From Pleurotus ostreatus/Saccharomyces cerevisiae fusant (Eukaryota > Opisthokonta), in assembly GCA_024196135.1 (NCBI GenBank), contig JAMQCK010000394.1, positions 1 to 25,045 on the forward strand: 25,045 nt of DNA, given 5' to 3'. The translations under genes and the position numbers were made by a program. Numbering within the stretch: position 1 is the first letter of the stretch; each line of letters begins with the position of its first letter. The notes beneath the pieces were generated by a model, which was not told the origin of the DNA, did not search any database, and saw only the letters and a program-made list of their open reading frames with translations. Below, in pieces: positions 1-8,706 of this stretch.

Positions 1-222
1 TTTGCCCTCACCAAGCTCCCCCGTGGCGCGCGCTCTGGCGTCGTCAAGAAGGTCGTCGAGGCCGAGGGTATCATCGGCAAGTGGGAGGCTTCGTCCTGGG
101 CCCAGAAGATCGCCGCCACCCAGAAGAGGCGGTCACTCAACGACTTCGGCCGCTTCAGCGTCATGATCGCGAAGAAGCAGCGGAGAGACGCGGTGCGCAA
201 GGCGATCAAGTCCAGCGCATGA
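1..222 (+). CDS. RPL14: 60S ribosomal protein L14 (eL14), C-terminal part
   Basis: The last 73 residues of a protein are open from base 1 in frame 1 to a TGA at 220-222; the 5' part lies outside the window. The piece reads KWEASSWAQKI, then QKRRSLNDFGRFSVM and a basic tail ending KAIKSSA. This is the C-terminal helix region of eukaryotic eL14: SSWA-K, then the KRR-L-DF-RF-VM signature. The protein is a component of the large cytosolic ribosomal subunit. No intron falls in the visible part. Codon use is strongly biased to C-ending codons, as expected for a highly expressed gene. The family assignment is from recognised motifs. Confidence 0.92.
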   Translation, partial: FALTKLPRGARSGVVKKVVEAEGIIGKWEASSWAQKIAATQKRRSLNDFGRFSVMIAKKQRRDAVRKAIKSSA

Positions 223-724
223 GCGCCATTCGACTTTCGCTCCGATGTATCTATGCTCTGTCACGCTATGCACTTCATGAGAATGCCATATGCACCATGC
301 CCCGCACATTTCGATCAGTTGATTTCTGGTGAAATTGCTATAAACTGACTCTCATAAAGAGTCCTATGAAGCAAGATAAGTCCGGTGCTTGTGGCAATAT
401 TCCTAGCATTATTCGTAGTCGTGGCAGCGCTCTACTTTCTCTATTCACTGTGGTTCATAGAGCCGCTATGGTGCAAGAGCGCGCAACTAAAGGTGAGTAA
501 CGTTAAGAAGTCTTGCGCTTTATTTTGCCTGATCAAAGCTGAGAACAGTAGACCATTTTCGCTACCATGACGCAGCCGCGCTAAGCGCCCTCATTGGGCC
601 CTGCATCAATACCGACAACACATAATCCGACAGCTTTCTAAACGCAGTAGAAAGTTCGTGCAGCGCTTGGCCGAAGCGCAAGCTTTACATCGCGAAGCTG
701 GGGGGTCGGATGTCTATTCTTCCA
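223..724. other. intergenic, RPL14 3' side and distal upstream of gene A
   Basis: No gene could be supported here. The first part should be the RPL14 3' UTR. One stretch (about 385-498) encodes a hydrophobic run followed by a donor-like GTGAGT at 493, but it has no in-frame ATG and no partner exon, so it is not called. Confidence 0.5.
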
Positions 725-859
725 AATCCTAGTAGCGGTGCTCCTACTGGTTTCGTGTTCGGCTGTAGTGCTTGCCGTCACTGCTCGTGCGTAACACGCT
801 GGGACAGCATTGCGCTCATATAGTGCGCAGGCGGTCGCCGTGACCCTACTTTCGTCGAC
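725..859 (+). promoter_or_regulatory. promoter of BTB-family copy A
   Basis: It contains AATCCTAGTA at 725-734, a TATA-like CATATAG at 817-823 and GTCGAC at 854-859. The same three elements occur in the same order upstream of the three other family members. The TATA-like site lies about 75 nt before the ATG at 895. The rest of the region has diverged from the B and D promoters. Confidence 0.5.
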
Positions 860-894
860 CCCTACCCCTACCGCCTCGTCAACTTCGCACCGCA

Positions 895-2526
895 ATGCAG
901 CACGTCAGGGACGACTGGCTGGCTCAAGGAGTTCGGTCAACGTTCTCCATCGCTCCTGGCAACAACATCGACGGCAGGCAGGAAACGATCCCCTGCGGCC
1001 TTGGATGGCGATTCGGCGTCGAGCGCGTTGGTCCCAAGGAGCACACATCTGTTCGGCCACGACCCTTACCTCCTCTTTCGTTCCGAACTCGGCAATCTGT
1101 CCGTCTCTCCCGACAGTGTTAAATACACCAACATGGTCGCCATAGAGCAGGCGGAGGTCGTTCGCGAGTTGCCCGACTGGGGATGGCGCACCATGGGTAT
1201 CTGGACAATCGTCGACCCTTCTAAGCCCGCGACCATTTCCTTCTATGTCGTCCAGTCGGCGCGGCCCTGTCCGCTTCCCTGGGATATCAATTACATCGAG
1301 AATTTCCAGATCAGGTTCCCGGCTCAGCCACCCACGCCGGCCCTCGTTACGCCTCCTGACTCGCTCGGGGAGCGGGCTCTTCTCAAAGATATCGACGGCG
1401 AAGACGACATCGTGCAGTTCCTACTTCCATCTCGCATCCTTGGCAGGCGTGTAACTGAGGTCCGCCCCGTCTACGCGTCTCGGGATGTCTTAGAAGGTGA
1501 GCACTAGCACGTCCGCACTTCCGGACTGCAGAGGCTGAATGCAACTCATCACAGCGTTGCGAATCCTCGCCGTCAGTACACAAGATAGCTTCGACGCGTA
1601 TCAGACACAGATACCGCAGGATGAGTACGACTACTCGTCTGACAGCGACATCGACGACGAGGAGCCCGATCCCGATCAAGAGCTCGACAAACAGTCCGCT
1701 TCCCGTGACTTGGATGATTGCAACATTCCCGTTCGCAAGCCAGCCCTGTCGGTTTGCTTTGACGACCTTGACTTCGAAGCATTCACGTCTGTGGGGCAAG
1801 TGCTGAGAGCTTTTCTGATCTTCCCATTGTTGACCCCTTCTTTCAGGTCTATTGATGACGACGAACAGCGCGGCCCACCCGACTGTCCAGCCGTCGGTCT
1901 GGAAGTGCTCCCTCGGGTGGCACGTCGTGGAAAAGTCATGCGAGTGACGCGCCATGCTTACAGAACGTAGGCGCATTTCCATCCCAGCGTGATCACACGC
2001 TAACTGTAGCGAATATAGGTGGCGCGCGTTCGTCTTCTACATGTATACTGGCAAGATAGCGTTCAAGAGACTTTCTTCCACCGGCCCTTCGGATCGCGGC
2101 GCTGCTGATCCACTGCACTGTTCGCCGAAGTCTATGTATCGCATCGCGGATAAGGTATGCGAGGCATAGATTTGCAGGACGACTCCGTACTGACGCATGT
2201 CAGGCTAAGCTAGACGACTTGCGTGCCCAATGCATGCAGGCGATCCTGGCTGACTTGACGGAGACGAACGTCGTTCGCGAGGCATTCAGCAAGTTTTCTT
2301 CCGAGTGAGCTTCTTGCCTTCCAATCGCTTGTGATGTCCAATTGATTTCATGTACAGGTACCCCGCGGTTCGGGACGCACAGACCGATTTCTTGGTCAAG
2401 CACCTGCAGGATCCATCTTGCGGCCAGGAGGTTGAGCGAGTCATGCAGGACCTCTCGAACAAGCCACACGGCGGAGCTGCGGCTGCAATGATTTGGCGCA
2501 AGGTGGCCGCCATCGGTGGGCGTTGA
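895..2526 (+). pseudogene. BTB/POZ-family copy A, frameshifted
   Basis: Six exons align with copies B and D: 895-1496, 1555-1795, 1847-1966, 2019-2154, 2204-2304, 2358-2526. Exon 1 keeps the family start (DDWLAQGVRSTFSI), the GLGWRF motif and, in another frame, ISFYV and the first BTB half. The frame changes near 1048-1050. Comparison with B (EHTYTL...AYLG) implies loss of 2 nt. Exon 1 is 602 nt, and adding 2 would restore the phase-1 donor shared by B and D. From the ATG, translation would stop at 1122 after 75 residues. Everything downstream is open: acidic insert (DEYDYSSDSDIDDEE), T-W-R-A-F-V-F-Y-M-Y-T-G core, CSPKSMYRIADK, and the C-terminal helices. Intron 2 uses a GC donor (GCAAGT at 1796). 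A sequencing error is an alternative explanation. Confidence 0.7.
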
Positions 2527-2699
2527 GCGTCGAATGTTCAACATTGGAGAATGTTTGCCTTAGATCACGTATGTGTATATTGTATGTCATATTCTGAACA
2601 ACATATTGTGCAGGCCTCTCGAGCTGCACGCGCTTGTATCAACGTGTGTTGCTTCTGCTGCTGGCGTGGTCACTGAGGTATAGGAATTGAGGCGCCGTG

Positions 2700-3022
2700 A
2701 TCGGCATATGCCGATATGGTTTTCAGCCTCAACAGTCAAGTCAAGTTCAAGTTGGTTCTCGCATGCACTTGCTCCCGTGTCTCTGGCGAATGCTTGGGAC
2801 TGGACTGGACTGGGAAGCTACCTTCTTGTGCCGATGCCGGGAATCACGGTCTCCGGAACCAGGCCCGCCCTGCGCTTCAGTAATCCTAGTACACCTGTCT
2901 TCTATGGATTCTATGAACAGCAGGCAGACTAAGACGCTCAGAAGGATCGATCAGAACGGCTGGCGGCGTTAAAGGTCATTCCCTGCATATAAGTAGGCGG
3001 GAGGCGATAGGTTGACGTCGAC
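2700..3022 (+). promoter_or_regulatory. promoter of BTB-family copy B
   Basis: Elements in order: a 16-bp perfect palindrome at 2700-2715 with core CGGCATATGCCG (2702-2713); three tandem copies of a GGACT unit near 2798-2812; AATCCTAGTA at 2882-2891; and a core block at 2986-3022 that starts CATATAAGTAGG and ends TTGACGTCGAC. The core block matches the one upstream of copy D (11999-12035, reverse strand) at 36 of 37 positions. The whole stretch of about 350 bp is alignable with the D upstream region. The TATA box is about 70 nt before the ATG at 3062. Confidence 0.65.
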
Positions 3023-3061
3023 CACCTCTTCTCTTCCTCCATTCCGAACCATCCGTTGGAT

Positions 3062-4711
3062 ATGGAGCACCTCGCGGACGAATGGTCGGAGCGGGGCATT
3101 CGTTCGATATTCGCATTTCAACCCGAAGCTCCAGGTTTCGATGGCACCAGATACTCGCCTCCGACCGGTCTTGGCTGGCGCTTTTCCGCCGAGCATGCGA
3201 TGGGCGAGCATACCTATACCCTCAAGTTCGACGCTTTCTTCGTCCACACAGCTTACCTTGGAACCCTTATTATATCTCCGGAGGATATCCAGATCGACAA
3301 CATGCTGCCAATCCAGACGGACAACATGGTCTGCCACCTTCCGTTCGTCGGTTGGAAGAATATTGGTACTTGGCTCGTGGTCGACCCCACGAAGCTCGCT
3401 ACGATCTCGTTCCTCGTTTCTCAGGCGTGTCCGCCAGGGAGGATGGATTGGTGGGGCGAAGAGGTTGACCGCTCAATCCTGATCAGGTTCCCAACGACTG
3501 TACCTCCTCAGGCCGCATCCCCTCCCCCGTCGGCTGCTTCCAGCGCGTCAGCCCCTTTGGGGACATCGCTCGGAGACCGTGCGCTGGTCCGGAGTCTTGA
3601 CGTGGGTATGGGTGACCACACCGTCCAATTCCAGCTCCCATTCAAAGTCCGTTCCCGACGCGTGGTGGACACGCGCCCCGTATACGCCATGCGCGATGTC
3701 TGCAAAGGTGAGTATTCTGCTTTTGTCCGTGCCCATACATGCACTCACTGCCGTCGAAGCCATAGGCCTTTCCGTGTGCGAAGCATCGGAGCGGTCAGGC
3801 ATGAACCCCGAACCAGCCTCCCAGGAATATGACTATGACACTGATAGCGACATCGACGACGATGGCGCTGACACGGAGAACGAGGACCAGCCGCCCACTC
3901 CTTCTACCCGCCCCGCAGGTCGGGGCCGCTCTCTGTCCACCTCGTCGCCTTCTTCGGATGCATCCTTTGATCTTGACGTGCTTTCGGTAGGGTAAGTGGC
4001 TGAAATCGTAATCATTGACATCGACTCAGTCATTAACAAGCTCCGTCAGCGATGACAACGACGATAACGGCGGCGATGCAGCTGCGACTGCCGTAGACGC
4101 GCTCGGCGACGCTCACAGCGCCACGGTCATCAACGTCAAGCACCATGCGCACAGGACGTGAGTTCTTGCCAGCACCTTCGGTCCGTCCATGCTCACGACC
4201 TCGTAGCTGGAAAGCCTTCGTCTTCTACCTCTACACGGGCAAGGTCGCTTTCAGGAAGCTGTCATCCGCCGAGGTTGCCGAGAGCGTCACATCGTCCGCT
4301 TCTCCCCTCGAGTGCTCGCCGAAGTCGATGTACGCCATCGCGGAGAAGGTGTGTAGATGTCGGCCAAGCCCTGTCGTTAGCGCAAACCGCTCACAACCTG
4401 CAGGCAAAGATGAACGATCTACGCGCGCTCTGCATCCAGGCCATCATAGCGGACATTACGGTCAAGAACGTCGCCCAGGAGGTCTTCAACAAGTTCTCCT
4501 CGAAGTGAGTGGAGCACATCGAGAGCTGCCTCCCACTAACTAACTGCGCAACAGGTATCCCGAGGTTCTGGAAGCGGAGACCGACTTCCTTGTCAAGCAC
4601 CTGAAGGACTTCAAGTGCGCCGAGGAAGTGCAGCGCGTCATGCAGAACGTGGCCGCCAAGCCTCACTACGGCACCGCTGTCGCCATGGTCTGGCGCAAGA
4701 TGGCCACTTAG
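3062..4711 (+). CDS. BTB/POZ-domain protein, intact copy B
   Basis: Six exons (3062-3707, 3766-3991, 4050-4157, 4207-4348, 4404-4504, 4555-4711) give 459 residues. All introns are GT-AG and 49-58 nt long. Residues 1-150 form a conserved N-terminal domain: ADEWSERGIRS, PTGLGWRF, GTWLVVDP, ISFLVSQ. It may be MATH-like, but that is not certain. A Pro/Ala linker follows, then the first BTB half (VQFQLPFKV...TRPVYAMRDV, about 190-215). Next comes an acidic disordered insert (EYDYDTDSDIDDD, about 235-290). The second BTB half is WKAFVFYLYTGKVAF (about 328-342) with CSPKSMYAIAEK, and C-terminal BACK-like helices end in WRKMAT. BTB proteins of this layout can act as self-associating adaptors, for example for Cul3 ligases; that role is inferred here. 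The ATG at 3062 is supported by alignment with D. Confidence 0.82.
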
Positions 4712-5338
4712 CTACAGGCGAAGGATCACAGCCCGGACTTTGCATCGCTCTTGTTGATCGTTCTGGTTTCTTTGTCTGCTATATTTCGAGATTGCACTGT
4801 AGACTTGTCATTGTACGTCGCACAATACATATATCGAAAGGTCGTACCCGGGTTGGACGAGCGTTGTGTAAGGACCCTTTTTGCGATAGGGCAGAGAGCA
4901 CAGATGTGTGCTTATACACCGAGAGCGATAAAGCGCTCGAGTTCAGGATGGAGCGTGGTGGGCAGTTGCGAAGAGAGACCCGAAGCAAGGAAGCGATCAT
5001 TGACGGATGGGTTACACACGAGAGCGCCAGAGAAGCGAAGAATATGTGCAGGAATAGGAACAGGACGCTGACCTGCAAATCGCCTAGCAGACACCGAGCG
5101 GCCATATCTTCGCTATCCTTCTTTCGAAGGGACAGCCAGCGCAGCTATAAAGTCGCTGTAAAGGTTGGCCATAATCAGATTGCGCGATTGCCCTGCTCCA
5201 TGAAGCTCCCTCGACGTCGGTGACATTGCCCATCGCCCAGATATTCGAGCACGTACCTACTCTGCAAGCAAAGTTGAGAACCGGTCGCACGAGAGCTTCT
5301 CTGGTTACTATCTTCAAGGTCATGAATTGCAAGAAGTA
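4712..5338. other. intergenic between convergent B and GOT1
   Basis: It holds the 3' UTRs of copy B (plus) and GOT1 (minus). The segment 4771-4830 is shared with the 3' flank of copy C. Reading frames here lack splice structure and recognisable residues, and no tRNA-like fold was seen. Confidence 0.5.
4771..4830 (+). repeat. 3' UTR segment shared with copy C
   Basis: This stretch downstream of B aligns with the reverse complement of 8591-8650 downstream of C. Shared runs include TAGACTTGTCAT and ACGTCGCACA. The similarity shows that the duplication carrying B and C extended past the stop codon. Confidence 0.65.
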
Positions 5339-5955
5339 TTATACAGCGGAGGTGCGTGACCCTGCTATCCTGTCCACAACCTGACAACGCAATGAGACGC
5401 CTATTTCCGAGGACAGAAGCACTGTGCTCACCACGCGAATGTAGGGTAGTGAAAGTAGCGTGCCAACAAATGGTAGTTGCCGCAAGAACATGATAATGGT
5501 GGGGAAGAAGTCACTGGGAGGAATGTGAGCGAACTGACGCGGGTTGCTAGAGCACTATGACGCACCCGAAGAGATTGAGGAAACCGAACATCTCGACCAA
5601 CATGCCAATGAATGGCCACTTCAGGAACACAAGCAGGATGCCGCCGAAGAAGCATATTGTTCCCCGTATCTTTTCCTTGCGCGCGAAGAAGTACATGGTG
5701 CGTTGGGGGCCGATGATGAGGGTAATGCCTGACAGGAAGAGGATCTACGCGGGGGTGAGTATAGAGAATCATGAGGGGGTATAGCCACGCACGTTCCCCA
5801 AGGCGAGCAGCGCGCCATCGAAGAAGAGCAGTACGCCGAGGGCCATGAAGCCCGCGCCGAAGGTGGTGAGCGCCACGCCGATCTCTACAGAGAAAGTCAG
5901 TACACGGCGCGACGAGGGTGTTTCGACGCGCACTTTGTTGATCTGTGAGCCACAT
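5339..5955 (-). CDS. GOT1: Got1 vesicle transport membrane protein
   Basis: Five exons (5955-5934, 5884-5793, 5744-5566, 5513-5432, 5380-5339) give 138 residues, the length I recall for yeast Got1. The start MWLTDQQKIGVALTTFG is the family N-terminus. Four membrane segments follow: about 9-29, 33-50, 66-80 and 83-98, including LLFFDGALLALGN, GPQRTMYFFARKEK and GTICFFGGILLVF. The end contains PFVGTLLSLPYIRVVVDRIAG, typical of Got1/Sft2-type proteins. Got1 acts at the Golgi/ER in COPII and early Golgi trafficking. The first exon is only 22 nt, and the last, after a GTGAGC donor, is 42 nt including the stop. The gene is divergent from the MED1-like gene and convergent with BTB copy B. The identification rests on the whole sequence fitting the family. 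Confidence 0.93.
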
Positions 5956-6164
5956 TGTGCACTGTGTCGTGGGGGGATGCAAAAGCTGGGCGGGGTACTC
6001 GAGCGCGCTGCGCCAGACGACGGAGACGTGTAAAGCGTAGTCCTGCACGTGACGCGGCGCGCCTCTTGTGCGCGCTTGGACGCGTCCTTGTTCTCACCAT
6101 CATCTAGGCGCCTGCGATCTAGACCAACATCTGAACTGGCGCTGGCTCGCTCTTGACTGACACC
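5956..6164. promoter_or_regulatory. shared divergent promoter GOT1 / MED1-like
   Basis: Only 209 bp separate the two start codons, which point away from each other, so both promoters must lie here or overlap the 5' ends. The stretch is GC-rich with many CpG steps, and I see no clear TATA box. Confidence 0.5.
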
Positions 6165-8580
6165 ATGGCGAACAACTCGGAGACTCTGCTATCGGCAATA
6201 CACAAATGCATCCAGCTCCTTCCTTCCACTGCGCCACATCCCTCCTCCGTGCACCACCCATTCAGCACGGACTCGGAAGAGGCGTACCAGCATCTTCAAG
6301 ATATTATGGGGAATGTAAACTCTATTGCGACTTCCCTGCTGGATCATCGCAATGTCAATTTTTCGAACCCGAAGCTTATAGCCCTCCTGCGTCAAGAGAC
6401 TCAAATCAGGCATACTCTGCACGTCGTCAGTATGCCGTTCCGGTCCTCTGCGATCGCACTGAGAACAGATAGACAGCGCACAGTACAAAAACCATAGGGG
6501 AGGCTTTGCGGAAGAAGCCATCGCTTCGCTATGGCGAGGACATCCCTCTGGACCGTGCCGTCATCGTGGATTGGTGCATTCAGCGCTTCGAAAGCTGGGC
6601 GAAGGCCGCTGGACTGGACGCCTTTTGGGACGAGGACACGTACAAAGCGCAGAAAAAGACGGGAAACTTCGTCATGACAATTGGTGGCAAAGTCCTGGTT
6701 ATTGACGCCGATCTCGCAATAGACAACACCGACCCTTCAAAACCGACCGTGCGAGTATCCGGAACTAAAACGGCGTACGCATACGCAGATGGTGCGCCGT
6801 CGACTGAAGATGGGCCTGTCTCTTTGGACGCTTTCCTCGTGATGGACTTGCAGAAGTTCTTCGAGGAAGTACAAAAGCCCGACGACGAGCGTAATCCTGT
6901 GCGCGCGGCCAAGCTGGCCGACGTCTGCACGGAGCACCTGGCCTATCTCAACTTACTCGACAAATTGGCCGCAAGACCAGGTCCCGCAGGTGGTCTGCGA
7001 TGGTTTAACGTGTTTGACAGCTTGTGCCACTCACTTCAGGCCTTCGCGAAGCGAGAAGCAGAAGCCGCAGCCTCGTAAGTATATTTTCTACAATATTGCA
7101 ATATCAGGCTAACGCTGGTCAGAGCCCTGTCGGTTGACCGGCCGCCTCTGGACATCTTCCTCTTACGCGGGCATGCTCTACCGCTACCATACCTCACTGC
7201 ACCAACCGTTTCCTTCCTCGCCCACATCTCCCCGCGCGCCTACCTCACCATGCTACGCGACACCGGCGTGACAATCCCCGACCACGCCTCCTGGCCCCAA
7301 TTCGACATCCCTCAGATGCAAGTCCGCCACTACGTCTCAAAAGGCGGCGCCGAAGGCATGACGGCCGCGACCCTGCGCCTCGTGCGTTGCGACTACCCCT
7401 CGCTCGTCCCTGCGGAGGTCATGCCGTTCACGGAGCGGCCGACCTTCGCGCTGAGCCCGGGGAAGGCAGAGAGCGAGTACGCGTTTCCGACGGTGGAGGC
7501 GGTGGGAAGGGAGGATGACCCGATGGGAGAAAATGACGAGCCGGTGCCGGCGCGTGGGCAGGAGAGGTATCAGTGGGTACTCGACTTTACGGATGGGGGG
7601 CGGTCGGATGGGGTGGTCATGTCGCAAACGCGCATGCGGGATCTCGAGCTACTGATCAATCCGGAGAGTGGGATGGATGCGTCGCTCGACGCTGTTGGTA
7701 TGGTTGCGTTCGCGGAAGGGAGTTGGGTCGATTTGCTGGTAGGTGATCAAAAAAATTTTAGTGAACGCGGCTGACCAAGTAAAAGCTGAACGCGGTCACT
7801 TCGGAGCGCTATACAGCGGTGTATGTGAGTATCCGAGCGGTGGGTTGAGCTTTGGATTGGCAACTAAGTGCGGCGCAGCAATCGCCAACAAACGCCCATC
7901 CGCCACTACAGCTGCGACTGATAGCACCCGAGGAGCCGGGCTACTTCCTCCAGAAGGTGCCCGTGCGCACAATGAAGGAGATATGGGGCGTCCTCGAGGT
8001 AAGCGCATGATTCAATCGTTCTGTATGCATGGTGCTGATGCTATTCCTCAGATCGTTCGCGAGCAATGCTGGCTCAATGAGATGTTGACCGTCGTGCAAT
8101 GGCAGCCAGAGGGCATCAACTCGAAGCCAACGGCTGGAGCCACGCCAAACGGACCGCCCACGGAGAGCGACGAAGTCACCGACGACGAACTCGCTGCACT
8201 CCTCAACGGTATGTCCCTCTCACTATTCCCCTCCCACTCAAACCCAATGGCTTCCCGTAGGTACCATCACCCCGCGCATGCTCCCCGTGAACGTCTTCCT
8301 CCCCACCGAGGCGCCCGCGGCCCTCTTCGGGGGCATGAGCGACGATCTCGACCTCTCGAAGCCGCGGAGGCCACGCATCGTCATGACATGCCCCGAGCGG
8401 CCGTCGATGCCGGGTCTGGTGGAGATCGTGGTGCGGTACGACGAGACGCGCTCGCGAGGCGTCGCGGTGGAGGTGAACGGCGCGATGGGCTCGGGGCTGT
8501 CGGATGAGGTGCTGGAGGAGGTGTGTAGGAGGGGCGGGGCGCTGGGGTTGGCGGGGAGGGTGTGGAGTAGTTCGCAGTGA
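6165..8580 (+). CDS. MED1: Mediator complex subunit 1 (MED1-like)
   Basis: Seven exons (6165-6429, 6498-7074, 7123-7738, 7786-7824, 7879-7998, 8052-8208, 8261-8580) give 697 residues. The phases of all six introns close without a stop. Fungal MED1 features are visible: a helical N-terminus, then GKVLVIDADLAIDN, VSLDAFLVMDLQKFFEEVQK and a central PRAYLTML region. In exon 5 I read APEEPGYFLQKVPVRTMKEI, continuing WGVLEIVREQCWLNEML, which is characteristic of the domain. MED1 sits in the Mediator middle module and links regulators to RNA polymerase II. An LxxLL (LAALL, about 586-590) occurs near the C-terminus; since this motif arises by chance, no role is claimed. Exon 4 is a 39-nt microexon. 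The stop lies 126 nt from the convergent stop of pseudogene C, so their 3' UTRs probably overlap. Confidence 0.8.
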
Positions 8581-8590
8581 GAAGGCAAGC

Positions 8591-8650
8591 ATAATGTGCG
8601 ACGTGAGATGACAAGTCTATCGTGCAACCTTGACATATAGTGAACAAAGG
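8591..8650 (-). repeat. 3' flank of copy C shared with copy B
   Basis: This is the reverse-strand counterpart of 4771-4830 downstream of B. It shares TAGACTTGTCAT and ACGTCGCACA. It also lies in the predicted 3' region of the MED1-like gene. Confidence 0.65.
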
Positions 8651-8706
8651 AATAACAAAACGATGACAGCCAAGAGCGGTACGAAGTTCAGGCGCTAATT
8701 CCATGC

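Noticed and set aside
385..570. Hydrophobic reading frame resembling a membrane segment followed by a GTGAGT
   Set aside because: There is no in-frame ATG, no supported upstream or downstream exon, and it sits in an RPL14 3' flank. Chance hydrophobicity is likely.
5428..6048. Single long minus-strand ORF of 206 codons across GOT1
   Set aside because: It is open in the wrong frame for most of its length; the spliced five-exon model gives an unmistakable Got1 protein.
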